A stretch of DNA of 64,000 nucleotides from Actinokineospora bangkokensis (GTDB taxonomy: Bacteria; Actinomycetota; Actinomycetes; Mycobacteriales; Pseudonocardiaceae), in assembly GCF_001940455.1 (NCBI RefSeq), contig NZ_MKQR01000016.1, positions 31,125 to 95,124 on the forward strand, in the 5' to 3' direction. This document shows, piece after piece, positions 49,690 through 59,400 of the stretch; position 1 is the stretch's first letter, and each line of letters opens with the position of its first letter. The notes beneath the pieces are model-generated. The model was not told where the DNA came from, ran no database searches, and worked only from the letters and a program-made list of their open reading frames with translations. A program made the position numbers and the translations under genes.

Positions 49690-51638
49690 GACCGCTCCAC
49701 CCGCACCTGGTGGTCGAAGGAGAACGCCAGCCCGCCCGGGCCCACCGGCAGCCGGTCGACCTCGGCGCCGCGCTCGCCGGTGACCGGGTTCGCCCCGAAG
49801 ATCCGCAGGTCCTCGACCACGTCCACGCCGCGCACGGACTGGAGCAGGGCGAACACCTCGCCGTGGCCGACCCGCCTGCCGAAGGGCCAGCCGGTGCCGT
49901 CCTCGCCGCCGGTGAGCGGGTTGAGGTAGGCGTAGAGGGCGCCCAGAGCGCGGGCGCGGACCTCCTCGGGGTCGAGCCGGGTGCGGGCGACGAGCCGGGC
50001 GACGACGGTGACGCCGCGGTAGCGGGGCGGTTCGACGAGCACCCGGGTGCCGACCAGGCGGACGTCGTCGAGGCGCTCGGCGATGCGCTCCAGGGTGCCC
50101 GCGGCGGGCACCAGGTCGGCGAACGGGATGCGGTGGTCGCGCTGGGCGGCGGCGGGCACGACCAGCACCTTGACCGCCCCGTGCGCCACGTCGTCCTCGC
50201 CCGCGGTGAGGCAGTGGATCCTGGCGACCTCGGGGGCGGCCTCGCGGGAGATGGCCTCGTAGTCCTCCGCGGTGACCGCGCGGCTGCGGGTGCGCAGCAC
50301 GATCGGGCCGCGCGCCTTGGCCTCGGCCAGGGTCTCCCCGTCCACCCCGCCGTGCGCGGGCTGGAGGTTGGTCACCCCCGCCACGAACGGGATGGACGAC
50401 TTGAGCGTGTCCACCGCGTGCCGGGCGACGTTGCCGAGCACGCCGCCGCCGCTGTAGTAGCGGCGCATCCGCAGCGGGGCGCCCGGCGGCGGCACCGCCC
50501 CGTACTGGCGCAGCGCCCGGTCCTCCAGCCGGACCGCCGGGCCCAGCTCGACCTCGCCCGCCACGCCGTCGAGGACGAAGTGCCGGTCGCCCGCCTCGCT
50601 GCCCGCGAAGTCGGCCACCCGCTGCCAGGTCTGCCACCCGTCGTCGGTGCCGACCTCCAGCACGGCCTCGTGCGCGCCCGCGAGCACCGGGGTGGCGGCG
50701 AGCCGGAACCGCTGCCCCGGCACGCCCTCGGACTCGCCCAGCTCCTCGAACTCGACGATCCGCGCGTGCACGGCGGTGGTGGTGGCGCCGACGGTGCCCG
50801 CGACGAGCCTGCGCACCCGGGGCGAGGCGCTGTAGGGCGGCTGGCCGGGCAGCGGCTCGACCACCCGCACCCGCAGCCACCCCGCGCGCTGCTCGTCGAT
50901 GACGCTGGCCTCGTGGCCCGCGGGCAGGTGCACCACGGTGCGCCCCGGCCGGTTGAACCCGCCGGTCTCGTCGGTGGTGACCGCGCAGTCCGACCAGCCC
51001 TCCCCCGTCCAGGCCTCCCACACCAGCGGCGGGTGCTTGGGGTTGACGCCGACGCCCTCGGTCTCGCCGTCGAAGTCCAGCCGCACCGCGCACGCGGGCG
51101 CCGGGTCGGCCAGGCCGATGAGCAGCGCGTCGTCGACCTGCGGCGGCTCGCCGAAGGCGGAGAACGGCTCGCCCAGCTCGAAGGCGGTGGTCTGGTCCTC
51201 GCTGCTGACCCCGGAGCCGACGACCCGGCGCACGGCGACGACCTCGGTGGGCAGCACGGGCAGGTCGGCCAGGGTGGAGAACACCACCGACTCGTCGCCC
51301 TCGGTGCGGGTGGTGGCCACCTTCGTGCCGCCGCGGATGACCAGCGGGGCGCGGGCGGGGGTGGACAGCCAGAACGTCACCGGCACCCGCGCCGGGGTGG
51401 GCGGCAGCATGCGCACCCCCAGCAGCTCCAGGAACTTGACGTAGAGCCGGTCGGGGACGCGGTTGAGCCGGTAGCACAGCTGCTCGGCCATGAACGCGAA
51501 CACCTCGACGAGGGTGACCCCGGGGTCGGAGACGTTGTGGTCGGTCCACTCCGGGCAGCGGCGCTGGATGTAGCGCTTGGCCTCGTCGACGAACTCCTGG
51601 AACCGCCGGTCGTCGAGCTCGGGGGCGGGCAGCACCAT
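49686..51638 (-). CDS. CIS baseplate J-like wedge protein
   Basis: 650 aa. It opens LDDRRFQEFVDEAKRYIQRRCPEWTDHNVSDPGVTLVEVFAFMAEQLCYRLNRVPDRLYVKFLELLG, the classic start of gp6/baseplate-J proteins of contractile injection systems (Afp11). The later AVTAEDYEAISREAAPEVARIHCL block is the conserved J domain, and the C-terminus LDPEEVRARALGALYAYLNPLTGGEDGTGWPFGRRV is also standard. ATG 51638 shares one base with the gp25 stop (TGATG). It forms the wedge ring that triggers sheath contraction. Confidence 0.9.
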   Translation of the reverse strand: MVLPAPELDDRRFQEFVDEAKRYIQRRCPEWTDHNVSDPGVTLVEVFAFMAEQLCYRLNRVPDRLYVKFLELLGVRMLPPTPARVPVTFWLSTPARAPLVIRGGTKVATTRTEGDESVVFSTLADLPVLPTEVVAVRRVVGSGVSSEDQTTAFELGEPFSAFGEPPQVDDALLIGLADPAPACAVRLDFDGETEGVGVNPKHPPLVWEAWTGEGWSDCAVTTDETGGFNRPGRTVVHLPAGHEASVIDEQRAGWLRVRVVEPLPGQPPYSASPRVRRLVAGTVGATTTAVHARIVEFEELGESEGVPGQRFRLAATPVLAGAHEAVLEVGTDDGWQTWQRVADFAGSEAGDRHFVLDGVAGEVELGPAVRLEDRALRQYGAVPPPGAPLRMRRYYSGGGVLGNVARHAVDTLKSSIPFVAGVTNLQPAHGGVDGETLAEAKARGPIVLRTRSRAVTAEDYEAISREAAPEVARIHCLTAGEDDVAHGAVKVLVVPAAAQRDHRIPFADLVPAAGTLERIAERLDDVRLVGTRVLVEPPRYRGVTVVARLVARTRLDPEEVRARALGALYAYLNPLTGGEDGTGWPFGRRVGHGEVFALLQSVRGVDVVEDLRIFGANPVTGERGAEVDRLPVGPGGLAFSFDHQVRVERS

Positions 51639-52042
51639 CAGTCGCTCCCTTCGTCGGGGATGGTGTAGAAGGGGTGGACCAGGTTGCGCGGGTCGTTCTC
51701 GCCCTTGACCACGTAGGCGATGTCGATGTGCAGCAGGTGGTCCTGGTCGGGTGAGGGGTAGACGGTGACGGAGCGGACCTCGGTGCGCGGTTCCCACAGG
51801 GTCAGCGCGTCGCGCACCTCCTGCTCGATGCGCGCGAACACCACCGCCGAGGCGCTCTCGTAGACGAAGTCGCGCAGCCGGGACCCGAACCGCGGCCGGA
51901 ACGGCCGCTCCCCCGGGTAGGTCGACAGCACGAGGGTCATGGCCTGCTCCAGCTTGCGGGCGCCGCTGACCGCGGCGATGGTGCCGTTGGCGGTGACGCC
52001 CAGCGGGAACGCCCAGCCGCGGCCGACGAAGTCGTGCTCCAC
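51638..52042 (-). CDS. CIS baseplate gp25-like protein
   Basis: 134 aa of the GPW/gp25 family: GRGWAFPLGVTANGTIAAVSGARKLEQAMTLVLSTYPGERPFRPRFGSRLRDFVYESASAVVFARIEQEVRDALTLWEPRTEVRSVTV. The E-x-R pattern of gp25 (here GERPFRPRFG) that contacts the first sheath ring is present. GTG 52042 is preceded by AGGAGGT, the strongest ribosome-binding site in the operon. It is the sheath-initiation subunit (Afp9 position). A 55-bp gap separates it from the spike gene. Confidence 0.92.
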   Translation of the reverse strand: MEHDFVGRGWAFPLGVTANGTIAAVSGARKLEQAMTLVLSTYPGERPFRPRFGSRLRDFVYESASAVVFARIEQEVRDALTLWEPRTEVRSVTVYPSPDQDHLLHIDIAYVVKGENDPRNLVHPFYTIPDEGSD

Positions 52043-52097
52043 CGCGCACCTCCTGCCTGGTTCGCTCGGTTCTGCCGCGCCCGGGACCGGTGCGCGG

Positions 52098-54482
52098 CTA
52101 CAGCGGGATGGGGATGCCGTTGACCAGCGGCACGCCGAGGATGTTGACCGCGGGTGCTTCCAGGGTGATCGCGGTCGCGGCGCGGATGAGCAGGTTCGCG
52201 CCGCCGTCGACCATCATCGTCCCGGTGGGCCCGGCGGCGATGTTGATGAACCCGTTGAGCGCGCTGATGTTGATGTTCGGCAGCGGCACGGTGGTGACCC
52301 CGAGCACGGGCGCGGCGCTGATGTTCACCCCGCAGTTGACCTGGTCGACGGTGACGCCGACCTCGCCGCGCTGCGAGCCCAGCCGCACCGCCGAGGCCAG
52401 CGGCGGCACCCCCAGCTCGACCCCCGCCGCCTCGGTGCCGCCCCCGGCGTCGACCCCCACGTCGATGCCGGTCTCGGCGGTGACCTGCTCCAGCGGCGCG
52501 GCGACCTCGCTGGCCGTCGGCGGTTGCAGCGGGGCGGGGATGTCGTAGAACACCAGGGAGTTGCCGGTGTTGGACACGATGCCGCGGTGGTGGATCTCGC
52601 TGACCATGCCCGGGGCGAGCGCCGCCCCGGAGGCGACCTCCACGCCCTCGTTGAGCGCGCTGGTGGCCACCTGCGACCCGACCGCGCCGCCGACGATGCC
52701 GCCCAGCGGCCCGGCGACGGCACCGCCGAGGGCGGCCCCGCCCAGCTGCCCGGCCAGCGCGGCGCCCCCGGAGGCCAGGCCGAGCAGACCGCCCGCGGCG
52801 ATCGGGCCGGAGGTCGCGACGCTCCACCCGGTGTGGTCGTTCATCATCGCGCCGATGACGTAGGGCCTGCGCGGGTCGCCGAACTCGAAGGCCACCAGCA
52901 CCTCGTCGCCCACCTCGGGCATGAACATCGCACCGCCGCGCGGGCCGGAGCAGAACTGGACGTTGGGCGCCCAGTCGGTGTCGAAGTCCGGGGCCAGCCA
53001 CGGCAGGGTGACCTTGACCCGCCCCTTGGCCAGCGGGTCCGCCAGGTCGCTGACCACCCCGCACACCACGCCGTCGAGCACCGAGCGCGGGCCAGCCGAG
53101 CGGGTGCCGCCCTTGGTGAGGCCGGTGAACGTGCGGTCCTGCCTGCCGTGGACGTTGAACACCGTGCGGTAGCCGTGCTCGCTGTCGTCGAAGACGTGCC
53201 GGGCGCGCGAGACCCGCCAAGTGCCCGCGAACGGCGACGGCACGCCCACCACGGACAGCTCGGTGCCGGGCTGGATCGCGGGGTCGCCCTTGGCGGTGCC
53301 CTCGGCCTCGGCGACGGTGCCGCCGACGGTGGACCCGAGCGCGCCCGCGGTGAGCGGGCCGGTGGTGGCCATGTCGACCGCGGCGGCGACGGGGTGGTCG
53401 ACCAGGACCCGGGCGGTGGGGCTCGGCGGCGGGCCGAGGTACCCCACCGGGGAGCCCAGCAGCCCGCCCGCGACGTCGCTGAGCCCGCCGGTGGCCTCCG
53501 ACAGCGCCCGGCCCGCCTCGTCGCCCGCGAGGTCCAGACCGCGCCGCACACCACCGACGTCGAGTGACGTGGCGGCGTCCACGGCAGCGCTCAGCCCCCC
53601 GCTGAGCCCGGACAGCGCGCCGGGGGCGAACTGCCCGCCGAGCCCGGCGGCGCTGGGGTAGGGCCCCGAGGGCGTGCTGTTGTTCTGGGCGAAGGCCTGC
53701 CGCGCCATCGGGTCCCACACCCGCACCTCGACGTCCGGGGTGAGGTTGCCCGCGCTGATCCGCGGCCGGAACGACAGCAGCGCCTCCGGGAAGCTCACCC
53801 GGGCGCTCCTGGTCGACGACAGCACCGAGTTGGCCGCGCTGCGCACCATGCCCTCCAGGCCCCCGCCCGCCGACGACGCGGTGTTGAGCAGCGGGCGGAA
53901 GTGGAACTTGGCGTCGGTGACCTCCACCTTGTAGCCGATCTCCAGCGCCCGCGCGGTCAGGAACTCCCAGTCGGTCTGGTTGACCTGCGGCAGGTAGGCG
54001 TGGGTGGTGCTGGTGGGCACGACGGTGCCGATGGCCAGCCCCACCTCGGCGGCGAGCTGGCGGGCCACGTCGGCGTCGGTGACGTTGAGGAAGCTGCGGC
54101 TGCGCTTGGCCCGCTGCAACCGGTGCGCCGCGGTGTACCCGCGCACCACCGTCTTCACCGTCAGCCCGGCGATCAGCCCCTCGATCGCGGTGACCTCCCC
54201 GACGATCAGCGTGGCCGACGGGCCGGGCACCCCGGTGGTGCCGTCGGCCACCCCGGAGCTGACCGCCACGTCGGTGCCGATGCGGATGCCCGCCCTGGGC
54301 AGGGTGTCCCCGTCGACGTCGAGGAAGGTCAGCTCGAACATGCCGGGCAGGTTCACGTCGTTGTCCACCACCACCCGCAGCAGCCTGCTGTCCAGGGTGG
54401 GCGGCAGCGGCGTCCCGTCGAGGAACACCGTGGGCCGCACCGACGGTTCGGCGTTGGCGATCGGGTTGTCCGCGGAGATCAC
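52098..54482 (-). CDS. CIS spike protein, VgrG/gpD-gpV-like
   Basis: 794 aa. It has a gpD/VgrG-type hub (TVVRGYTAAHRLQRAKRSRSFLNVTDADVARQLAAEVGL ... WEFLTARALEIGYKVEV), a linker, and the OB-fold/gpV domain (VVSDLADPLAKGRVKVTLPWLAPDFDTDWAPNVQFCSGPRGGAMFMPEVGDEVLVAFEFGDPRRPYVIGAMMN). The C-terminal beta-helix needle (TVDQVNCGVNISAAPVLGVTTVPLPNINISALNGFINIAAGPTGTMMVDGG) follows. Between the OB-fold and the needle lies a Gly/Ala-rich apolar run (ALAGQLGGAALGGAVAGPLG, about 570-600) like a glycine zipper. GTG 54482 overlaps the LysM stop. It tips the tube and pierces the target. Confidence 0.88.
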   Translation of the reverse strand: MISADNPIANAEPSVRPTVFLDGTPLPPTLDSRLLRVVVDNDVNLPGMFELTFLDVDGDTLPRAGIRIGTDVAVSSGVADGTTGVPGPSATLIVGEVTAIEGLIAGLTVKTVVRGYTAAHRLQRAKRSRSFLNVTDADVARQLAAEVGLAIGTVVPTSTTHAYLPQVNQTDWEFLTARALEIGYKVEVTDAKFHFRPLLNTASSAGGGLEGMVRSAANSVLSSTRSARVSFPEALLSFRPRISAGNLTPDVEVRVWDPMARQAFAQNNSTPSGPYPSAAGLGGQFAPGALSGLSGGLSAAVDAATSLDVGGVRRGLDLAGDEAGRALSEATGGLSDVAGGLLGSPVGYLGPPPSPTARVLVDHPVAAAVDMATTGPLTAGALGSTVGGTVAEAEGTAKGDPAIQPGTELSVVGVPSPFAGTWRVSRARHVFDDSEHGYRTVFNVHGRQDRTFTGLTKGGTRSAGPRSVLDGVVCGVVSDLADPLAKGRVKVTLPWLAPDFDTDWAPNVQFCSGPRGGAMFMPEVGDEVLVAFEFGDPRRPYVIGAMMNDHTGWSVATSGPIAAGGLLGLASGGAALAGQLGGAALGGAVAGPLGGIVGGAVGSQVATSALNEGVEVASGAALAPGMVSEIHHRGIVSNTGNSLVFYDIPAPLQPPTASEVAAPLEQVTAETGIDVGVDAGGGTEAAGVELGVPPLASAVRLGSQRGEVGVTVDQVNCGVNISAAPVLGVTTVPLPNINISALNGFINIAAGPTGTMMVDGGANLLIRAATAITLEAPAVNILGVPLVNGIPIPL

Positions 54483-55396
54483 GTCGGCACCTCCTGGCCG
54501 AGCTCGGTGGGGGCGGGCAGGTGCAGCACGCGGCCGGGCCGCACGCGCAGCGGGTCGTCGATCCCGTTGGCCTCGGCCACCGCCCGCCACGCGGCGGGGG
54601 TGCCGTAGGCCTGCGTGGCCACCCGCACCACGTCCTCGCCCTGGGTCAGCACGTGCTTGCCGCGACCGGGGATGCCCCCGGAGGACGGGTTGGTGCCGGG
54701 CAGCTCGGCCTGGTGCACCTGCAACGTCATGTTGACCTTGGCCATCACCGGGATGCCGGTCCAGTCGAAGCGCTGGTAGTCCACCGAGACGGCGGTGAGC
54801 TGGACCTTGGTGCCGTTGCCCAGCGGCCCGCCCACGCCCCACATGAACAGCAGCACCGGCAGCTGGTAGGACTTGCTCGACGTGCTGCCGGGGCTGGGCA
54901 CGAACGTGGGCGGCTCGTCGACGGCGGTGATGCCGTTGCGGCCCGCGCTGAACCGGTTGAACTGCCCGGTGACGAGGTCGCTGACCTGGCGGCCGGCGTC
55001 GCGGACGGTGTCCATGGCCCGGCCGGGGTTGCGCAGCGCGTTCTGCACCTCGTGCAGCGCCCGCCCCACGCGGTTGGCCAGCCCGATCGTGGGCCGCGGC
55101 TGGCACCAGTCGAGCAGCTGGTCGACCGCGGCCTGGGTCACCACGGCGCCGGTGAGCCGGGCGCCGTTGAGGGTGATGGTGACCGGGCTGGTCTCCTTGG
55201 CCGACATCGACAGCGAGTCGCCCACGGTGGTGCCGCTGCCCTGGTTCTTCGCCGTGCGCGAGACCTGCACCTGCTCGGGGTTGAAGCTGAACTGCACCGG
55301 CACCCCGATGCCCTCGGGGATGAGCATGGCCTTGGCGTTGCCGTTGAGCAGCTGGCCCGCGCGCAGCAGCTCGCCGGTGAACCGGGAGAAGTCCAT
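54479..55396 (-). CDS. CIS tube-baseplate connector with LysM
   Basis: 305 aa. The N-terminal CIS-tube domain (KAMLIPEGIGVPVQFSFNPEQVQVSRTAKNQGSGTTVGDSLSMSAKETSPVTITLNGARLTG ... QLPVLLFMWGVGGPLGNGTKVQLTAVSVDYQRFD) resembles Afp7/gp53. The C-terminal LysM reads HVLTQGEDVVRVATQAYGTPAAWRAVAEANGIDDPLRVRPGRVLHLPAP. The LysM probably acts as an assembly joint, as in T4 gp53, not for wall binding. ATG 55396 overlaps the stop of the gp19-like gene (TGATG). Confidence 0.87.
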   Translation of the reverse strand: MDFSRFTGELLRAGQLLNGNAKAMLIPEGIGVPVQFSFNPEQVQVSRTAKNQGSGTTVGDSLSMSAKETSPVTITLNGARLTGAVVTQAAVDQLLDWCQPRPTIGLANRVGRALHEVQNALRNPGRAMDTVRDAGRQVSDLVTGQFNRFSAGRNGITAVDEPPTFVPSPGSTSSKSYQLPVLLFMWGVGGPLGNGTKVQLTAVSVDYQRFDWTGIPVMAKVNMTLQVHQAELPGTNPSSGGIPGRGKHVLTQGEDVVRVATQAYGTPAAWRAVAEANGIDDPLRVRPGRVLHLPAPTELGQEVPT

Positions 55397-55869
55397 CACA
55401 GGAACCCCTCGTGCACCAGCTCCAGCCGCTCGATGGCGACCCGGCTCTCCTTGGCGCTGAGCTGCGGGCCGGTCCACCCGGAGGGGAACGGGTTGCGCAG
55501 CGTCCACGAGCACACCTCGGCCCACCGCGCGTCGAGCAGGGTGATGGTGGCCGTGGTGCCGCCGGTGACGATGCTGAGCAGCTCCGGCATGACCCCGGGC
55601 TGGCTCCAGGGGGAGAACCGCTCGGCCAGCCACGACCGCAGCACCGGCGAGGACGTCGCGTCCACCGCCCGCTCCAGCTTGACCACCTCGTAGTCCACGT
55701 CGGCGAACAGGATGCGCTTGTGGCTGTAGTCGCCGGGGTCGTAGATGCGCTCGACCTTGGCCTTGATGTCCAGGCCCTTGCACGAGGACCAGGCGCCGAG
55801 GTCGAGCCCGTCGATCTGCACGTGGAACCGCATGGCCAGGCCGTGCGCGCCGGTGCCGGGTGGGGTCAC
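55396..55869 (-). CDS. CIS gp19-like tube-initiator protein
   Basis: 157 aa, tail-tube fold: MRFHVQIDGLDLGAWSSCKGLDIKAKVERIYDPGDYSHKRILFADVDYEVVKLERAVDATSSPVLRSWLAERF ... ATITLLDARWAEVCSWTLRNPFPSGWTGPQLSAKESRVAIERLELVHEGFL. GTG 55869 is chosen because GGAGGAG lies 6 nt upstream; the ATG two codons earlier sits right against it. It has the same length as the next gene, with which it is clearly paralogous. By order it corresponds to the Afp5-type subunits that start the inner tube on the spike. Confidence 0.85.
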   Translation of the reverse strand: MTPPGTGAHGLAMRFHVQIDGLDLGAWSSCKGLDIKAKVERIYDPGDYSHKRILFADVDYEVVKLERAVDATSSPVLRSWLAERFSPWSQPGVMPELLSIVTGGTTATITLLDARWAEVCSWTLRNPFPSGWTGPQLSAKESRVAIERLELVHEGFL

Positions 55870-55883
55870 TGCCATCTCCTCCG

Positions 55884-56357
55884 CTACGGGCCGTACTGCG
55901 ATCCGGGGGCCAGGAACCCGGAGTAGACGACCTCCAGGGTCTCCACGGCCACCTTGGACGCGGCGGCGTCGAACTCGCTGATCTGCCAGGCGATCGGGAA
56001 CATCTCGCGCAGCGTCCAGGTGAGCACCTGCTCGCCGGAGGAGGTGAGCATGGCGATCGCCCCCTCCTCCGGGGTGCCCCCGGAGGCCTTGACCTCCTCC
56101 AGCCACGCCTTCACCGCCGCGGTGGCGGTGCGGTCGGCGGCCCGGCTCAGCTTGAGCTTGTCGAACTTGGGCACCCCGGCGTACTTGGTGTACTGGTCGG
56201 AGTCGCCGACCCAGTGCTCGGCCAGGTCCCAGCGCACCGACAGGCCGGACACCTTGGACCAGGCGCCCAGGTCGCGCGACCCGGCCGACACCACGAACCG
56301 GTGCGCCATGGCCAGGTCCAGCGGCGCGGCCTGCGGACGGGGCAGGGGTGGGCTCAT
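55884..56357 (-). CDS. CIS gp19-like tube-initiator protein
   Basis: 157 aa, second tail-tube-fold paralogue: MAHRFVVSAGSRDLGAWSKVSGLSVRWDLAEHWVGDSDQYTKYAGVPKFDKLKLSRAADRTATAAVKAWLEEV ... AIAMLTSSGEQVLTWTLREMFPIAWQISEFDAAASKVAVETLEVVYSGFL. ATG 56357 has GGAGGAA upstream. It is 14 bp ahead of its paralogue, and the pair probably forms two adaptor rings between spike and tube. Tandem 17-bp repeats lie in the 60-bp gap before it. Confidence 0.85.
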   Translation of the reverse strand: MSPPLPRPQAAPLDLAMAHRFVVSAGSRDLGAWSKVSGLSVRWDLAEHWVGDSDQYTKYAGVPKFDKLKLSRAADRTATAAVKAWLEEVKASGGTPEEGAIAMLTSSGEQVLTWTLREMFPIAWQISEFDAAASKVAVETLEVVYSGFLAPGSQYGP

Positions 56358-56377
56358 CGCGGGTTCCTCCTTCCCGT

Positions 56378-56428
56378 GCTCGGTCGTCCCCAGTGCTCAG
56401 TCATCCCCGGTAACCGGTCATCCCCAGT
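56378..56428 (-). repeat. Three 17-bp tandem repeats across a stop codon
   Basis: On the minus strand the units are ACTGGGGATGACCGGTT, ACCGGGGATGACTGAGC and ACTGGGGACGACCGAGC. The TGA stop of the 1489-aa gene lies in the first unit (GGGGATGA). Because 17 is not a multiple of three, copy changes would shift the end of the reading frame. Confidence 0.7.
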
Positions 56429-59400
56429 CAGACAGCGACCCGGACCGCTCGCGCTCGACGAGCAGGTCGAACCGCAACCGGCACAGCAGCTCCTGGTAGA
56501 GCCGGTTCCCCAGCTCCTCCACCGACCCGGAGTCGTCGAGGTCCACCCACCGCCGCGGCGGGCGCTCCCCCACGACCCGCACGACCTCGTCCACCGACAG
56601 CGGCTCGGGCCGGTCCTCGGGCTCGTCGTCGTCCTCGTCCTCCACAGCGGAGGAGCTGTCCTCCTCCTGCTCCCTGGCCAGTTGCAGCAGCAGCTCCACC
56701 CCGTCCGGGGCCTCGGACCGCTCCCGCACGACGATGCTGCCGGGCTGCGGCTCTGCTGCCCTGGGGGCGAGCTGCACCTCGGGGTGGCGCACCGGGTTGG
56801 CGGGCGGCGCCCACGGCAGCTCAGCGGCCGGTCCGTCCCCGGCGAACCACTGCTCGACGGCGACGGCCTCGGCCTCCAGCACCCGCCCCTCGGGGGTGTC
56901 GGGAGCAGGGAGCGCGCCACCGAGCAGGCGCTGCTGCACGGCGTGGGTGAGTTCGTGGGCCAGCACGGGAGCGGCCATCGCGCCGTCGAGGACGCCCAGG
57001 GAGTCGGGCAGGTGGACCACCCCGGCCGCGGTGAACCCCCGCGCGTCGAACCGCTGCGCCAACCCGGTTGCCACCGCGCCCCGCCGGACCTGCACGTCGG
57101 ACACGTCTACGCCGAGCACACGGCGGAGCGGGGCGGTGATCGTGGTGGGGGCGGTGGAGGTGATGGTGGTGGTGGTGGCGTTCATGGGCCGGGCTGGCAC
57201 TGCGGGGGCTTGTCGTCCCGGCTCTTGCTGAACGGCTTGGAGCGTTGGAGTGCGTCCTGATTGGACCGGAAGCCGCGCGACCCCTGCCGGTGGCGGTTCG
57301 ATGCTGGTAGTGGCGTCCGGTGCGATTGACGCGGCAGGAACGCTGTCGGCGCCCCGGGTCGTCCCCAGCGGATCGGGCTGTGCTTCAGGGGGCGGCTCAA
57401 ATTCAGGCTCGACCGGTTCACCAGGCACGAAGACCGCCCCCAGCGGCTCACCCTCCGCTCGCCCGCTAGGCACTTCACGCTCGACCCGGACGTCCGGCTC
57501 CTGGAGCGAAGTCGACTCCCGGCGGGCGGGCGCATCCACCAACTCCGGTGCCACGCCCTCGGCCACCCGCGGCAGATTTGCCTGCGCGCCCTGCGTCACG
57601 GGAGCCTCGGCAACCAGCCCACCCGACGCACGCTCAACGGCGGTGACCGCCTCTCGACGGCTCGGCGCAGCGGGTTCGGCGTGCACGAGCAGGGCATCCG
57701 CGCGGACACGCACCGCGGAGGGCTCGACAGCCGTTACCGTCTCCACGGCATCGTCGCGATCCCGTACCCCGGAGACCTCGCCAACTGCCCCCGGTGAAGC
57801 CTGGGCAACCGTGCGGACAGGCGCCGAAACGATGTCCGCGGCCGGCCTGTCATCCGAGCCAGCCTGCGTCGCCTGATCAGCAACGTGTACCGAAGCCTCA
57901 GCCACGACAACGGGCGCACTCGGCACCTCGCCCGGTGCCACGTCCTCCACCGACGCGGCCTCACTGGGCGCCGACTGCTCCGGCCGCTCGATCAGCGCAG
58001 GCCGCTCGGCTTCCTCCGCAGCAGCGGGCGAAACCACCACCGACGCGGTCGACTCGACGGGGTCCCGCACCAGGACAGCCTCAACCCGAGGTCCCTCCAC
58101 AGCCTCATCCGCTGCCGCCCCAGGCTCAGCAGCCGCACTCTCTCCGACAACAGCCACACCCCTGGGTGCGTCCACCCCTGGTGCAACTGCCACGTCTCCG
58201 GGCGAGTCCACCCCTAGGAAAGTCGTGGTCTCCCCAATCGCCGCCACCTCCGGCACAGCTGCGGTCTCCTCCTCAGCGGCCATCCCGGGTCTATCGACGA
58301 CACGCCCAACCAAGGACACGTCAGGACCCACAGCGGCATCCTGAACCGGCACCACACCAGTCACGGCCGGGACGTCCTCGCCCGGCACTACTTCACGGGC
58401 AGCCGAAAGCCCCACGGTCGACGGCGGCTCAACCTCAGCCGTCACAACCTCCGCCGACGCCACCCCAGGCGAAGCCGTGGCACCATCAGGACCCGGCACT
58501 CCGGGATCGGCCGTCACACCCTCCACCGCAGGCGGAGTCGCAGGACCCCGCAGCGACGGCGCCGCAAGCCCGTCCGGCACAGGTTCAGACGAAACCGTGG
58601 AACGCGGCAGCACCGGCGTCCCGATCCCGGTCTCGACCCGTTCCACCGCAGGAGAAGCCGCAGCCCCCTGCGGCAGCGGCGGCCGAGGCGCGTTCTCCAG
58701 CGGTTCCACCGACGCCACGTCAGGCCCAGTCGCCACCCCCGGAGGCGTCGGCGCACCAATCCCGGCAGCCGTTCTTTCCACAGATGCCGTCGCAGCCGGG
58801 GGTGCCACATCCCCGGGTGGTACCGTCCCGCGCCCAGAAGCCACGCCCTCCATCGGAGCGGGTTCAATCTGCGGCCCGACAAGCTCGACAGGTTGGCCCA
58901 CAGGCGATACCGCCTGAGCCGCGACGACCACATCATCCGTGGCCACCACCCTGAACTCAGCCGCACCTTCATGGGACGACACCCGAAGCGCAGCCGCAGG
59001 ACTCTCCGAGGGTGCAGCTCCACGCGCAGCAGGCATGTCCTCGTCCGACACCACGGAGGTCGCCACCCGAGCGTCCCTCGCCAACTCGGTGGAGCGCGTC
59101 GCTGGCTCAGACTCGACCGCCGCGTCCACGGACACCGAAGATTCAGCTACCCGGCCATCGTCCGGCGCACCGCTGGACGGCGCCGGAGCGATCACCCCAA
59201 CCGCACCGCGCCCAGCCGCATTCGCTTCGTCCTGCGGTGACTCAGGCCTCTGCGCCTCAGCGACGTTCACCGCTCCGGTCTGCGCCACATCCTCGGGCTC
59301 GACGACCCGCGACACCTCGGGCCGCGTGACCGCCTCTGCCACCGGTACAGGGGCCTCAGCAGCAGAAGGCACCCCGACTTCCCCTGCCGCATCATCCTCG

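Noticed and set aside
57794-58954. Plus-strand open frame inside the DUF4157 gene
   Set aside because: Pro/Gln/Arg/Ser-rich antisense product with no domain; it arises because the low-complexity coding strand lacks stops on the opposite strand.
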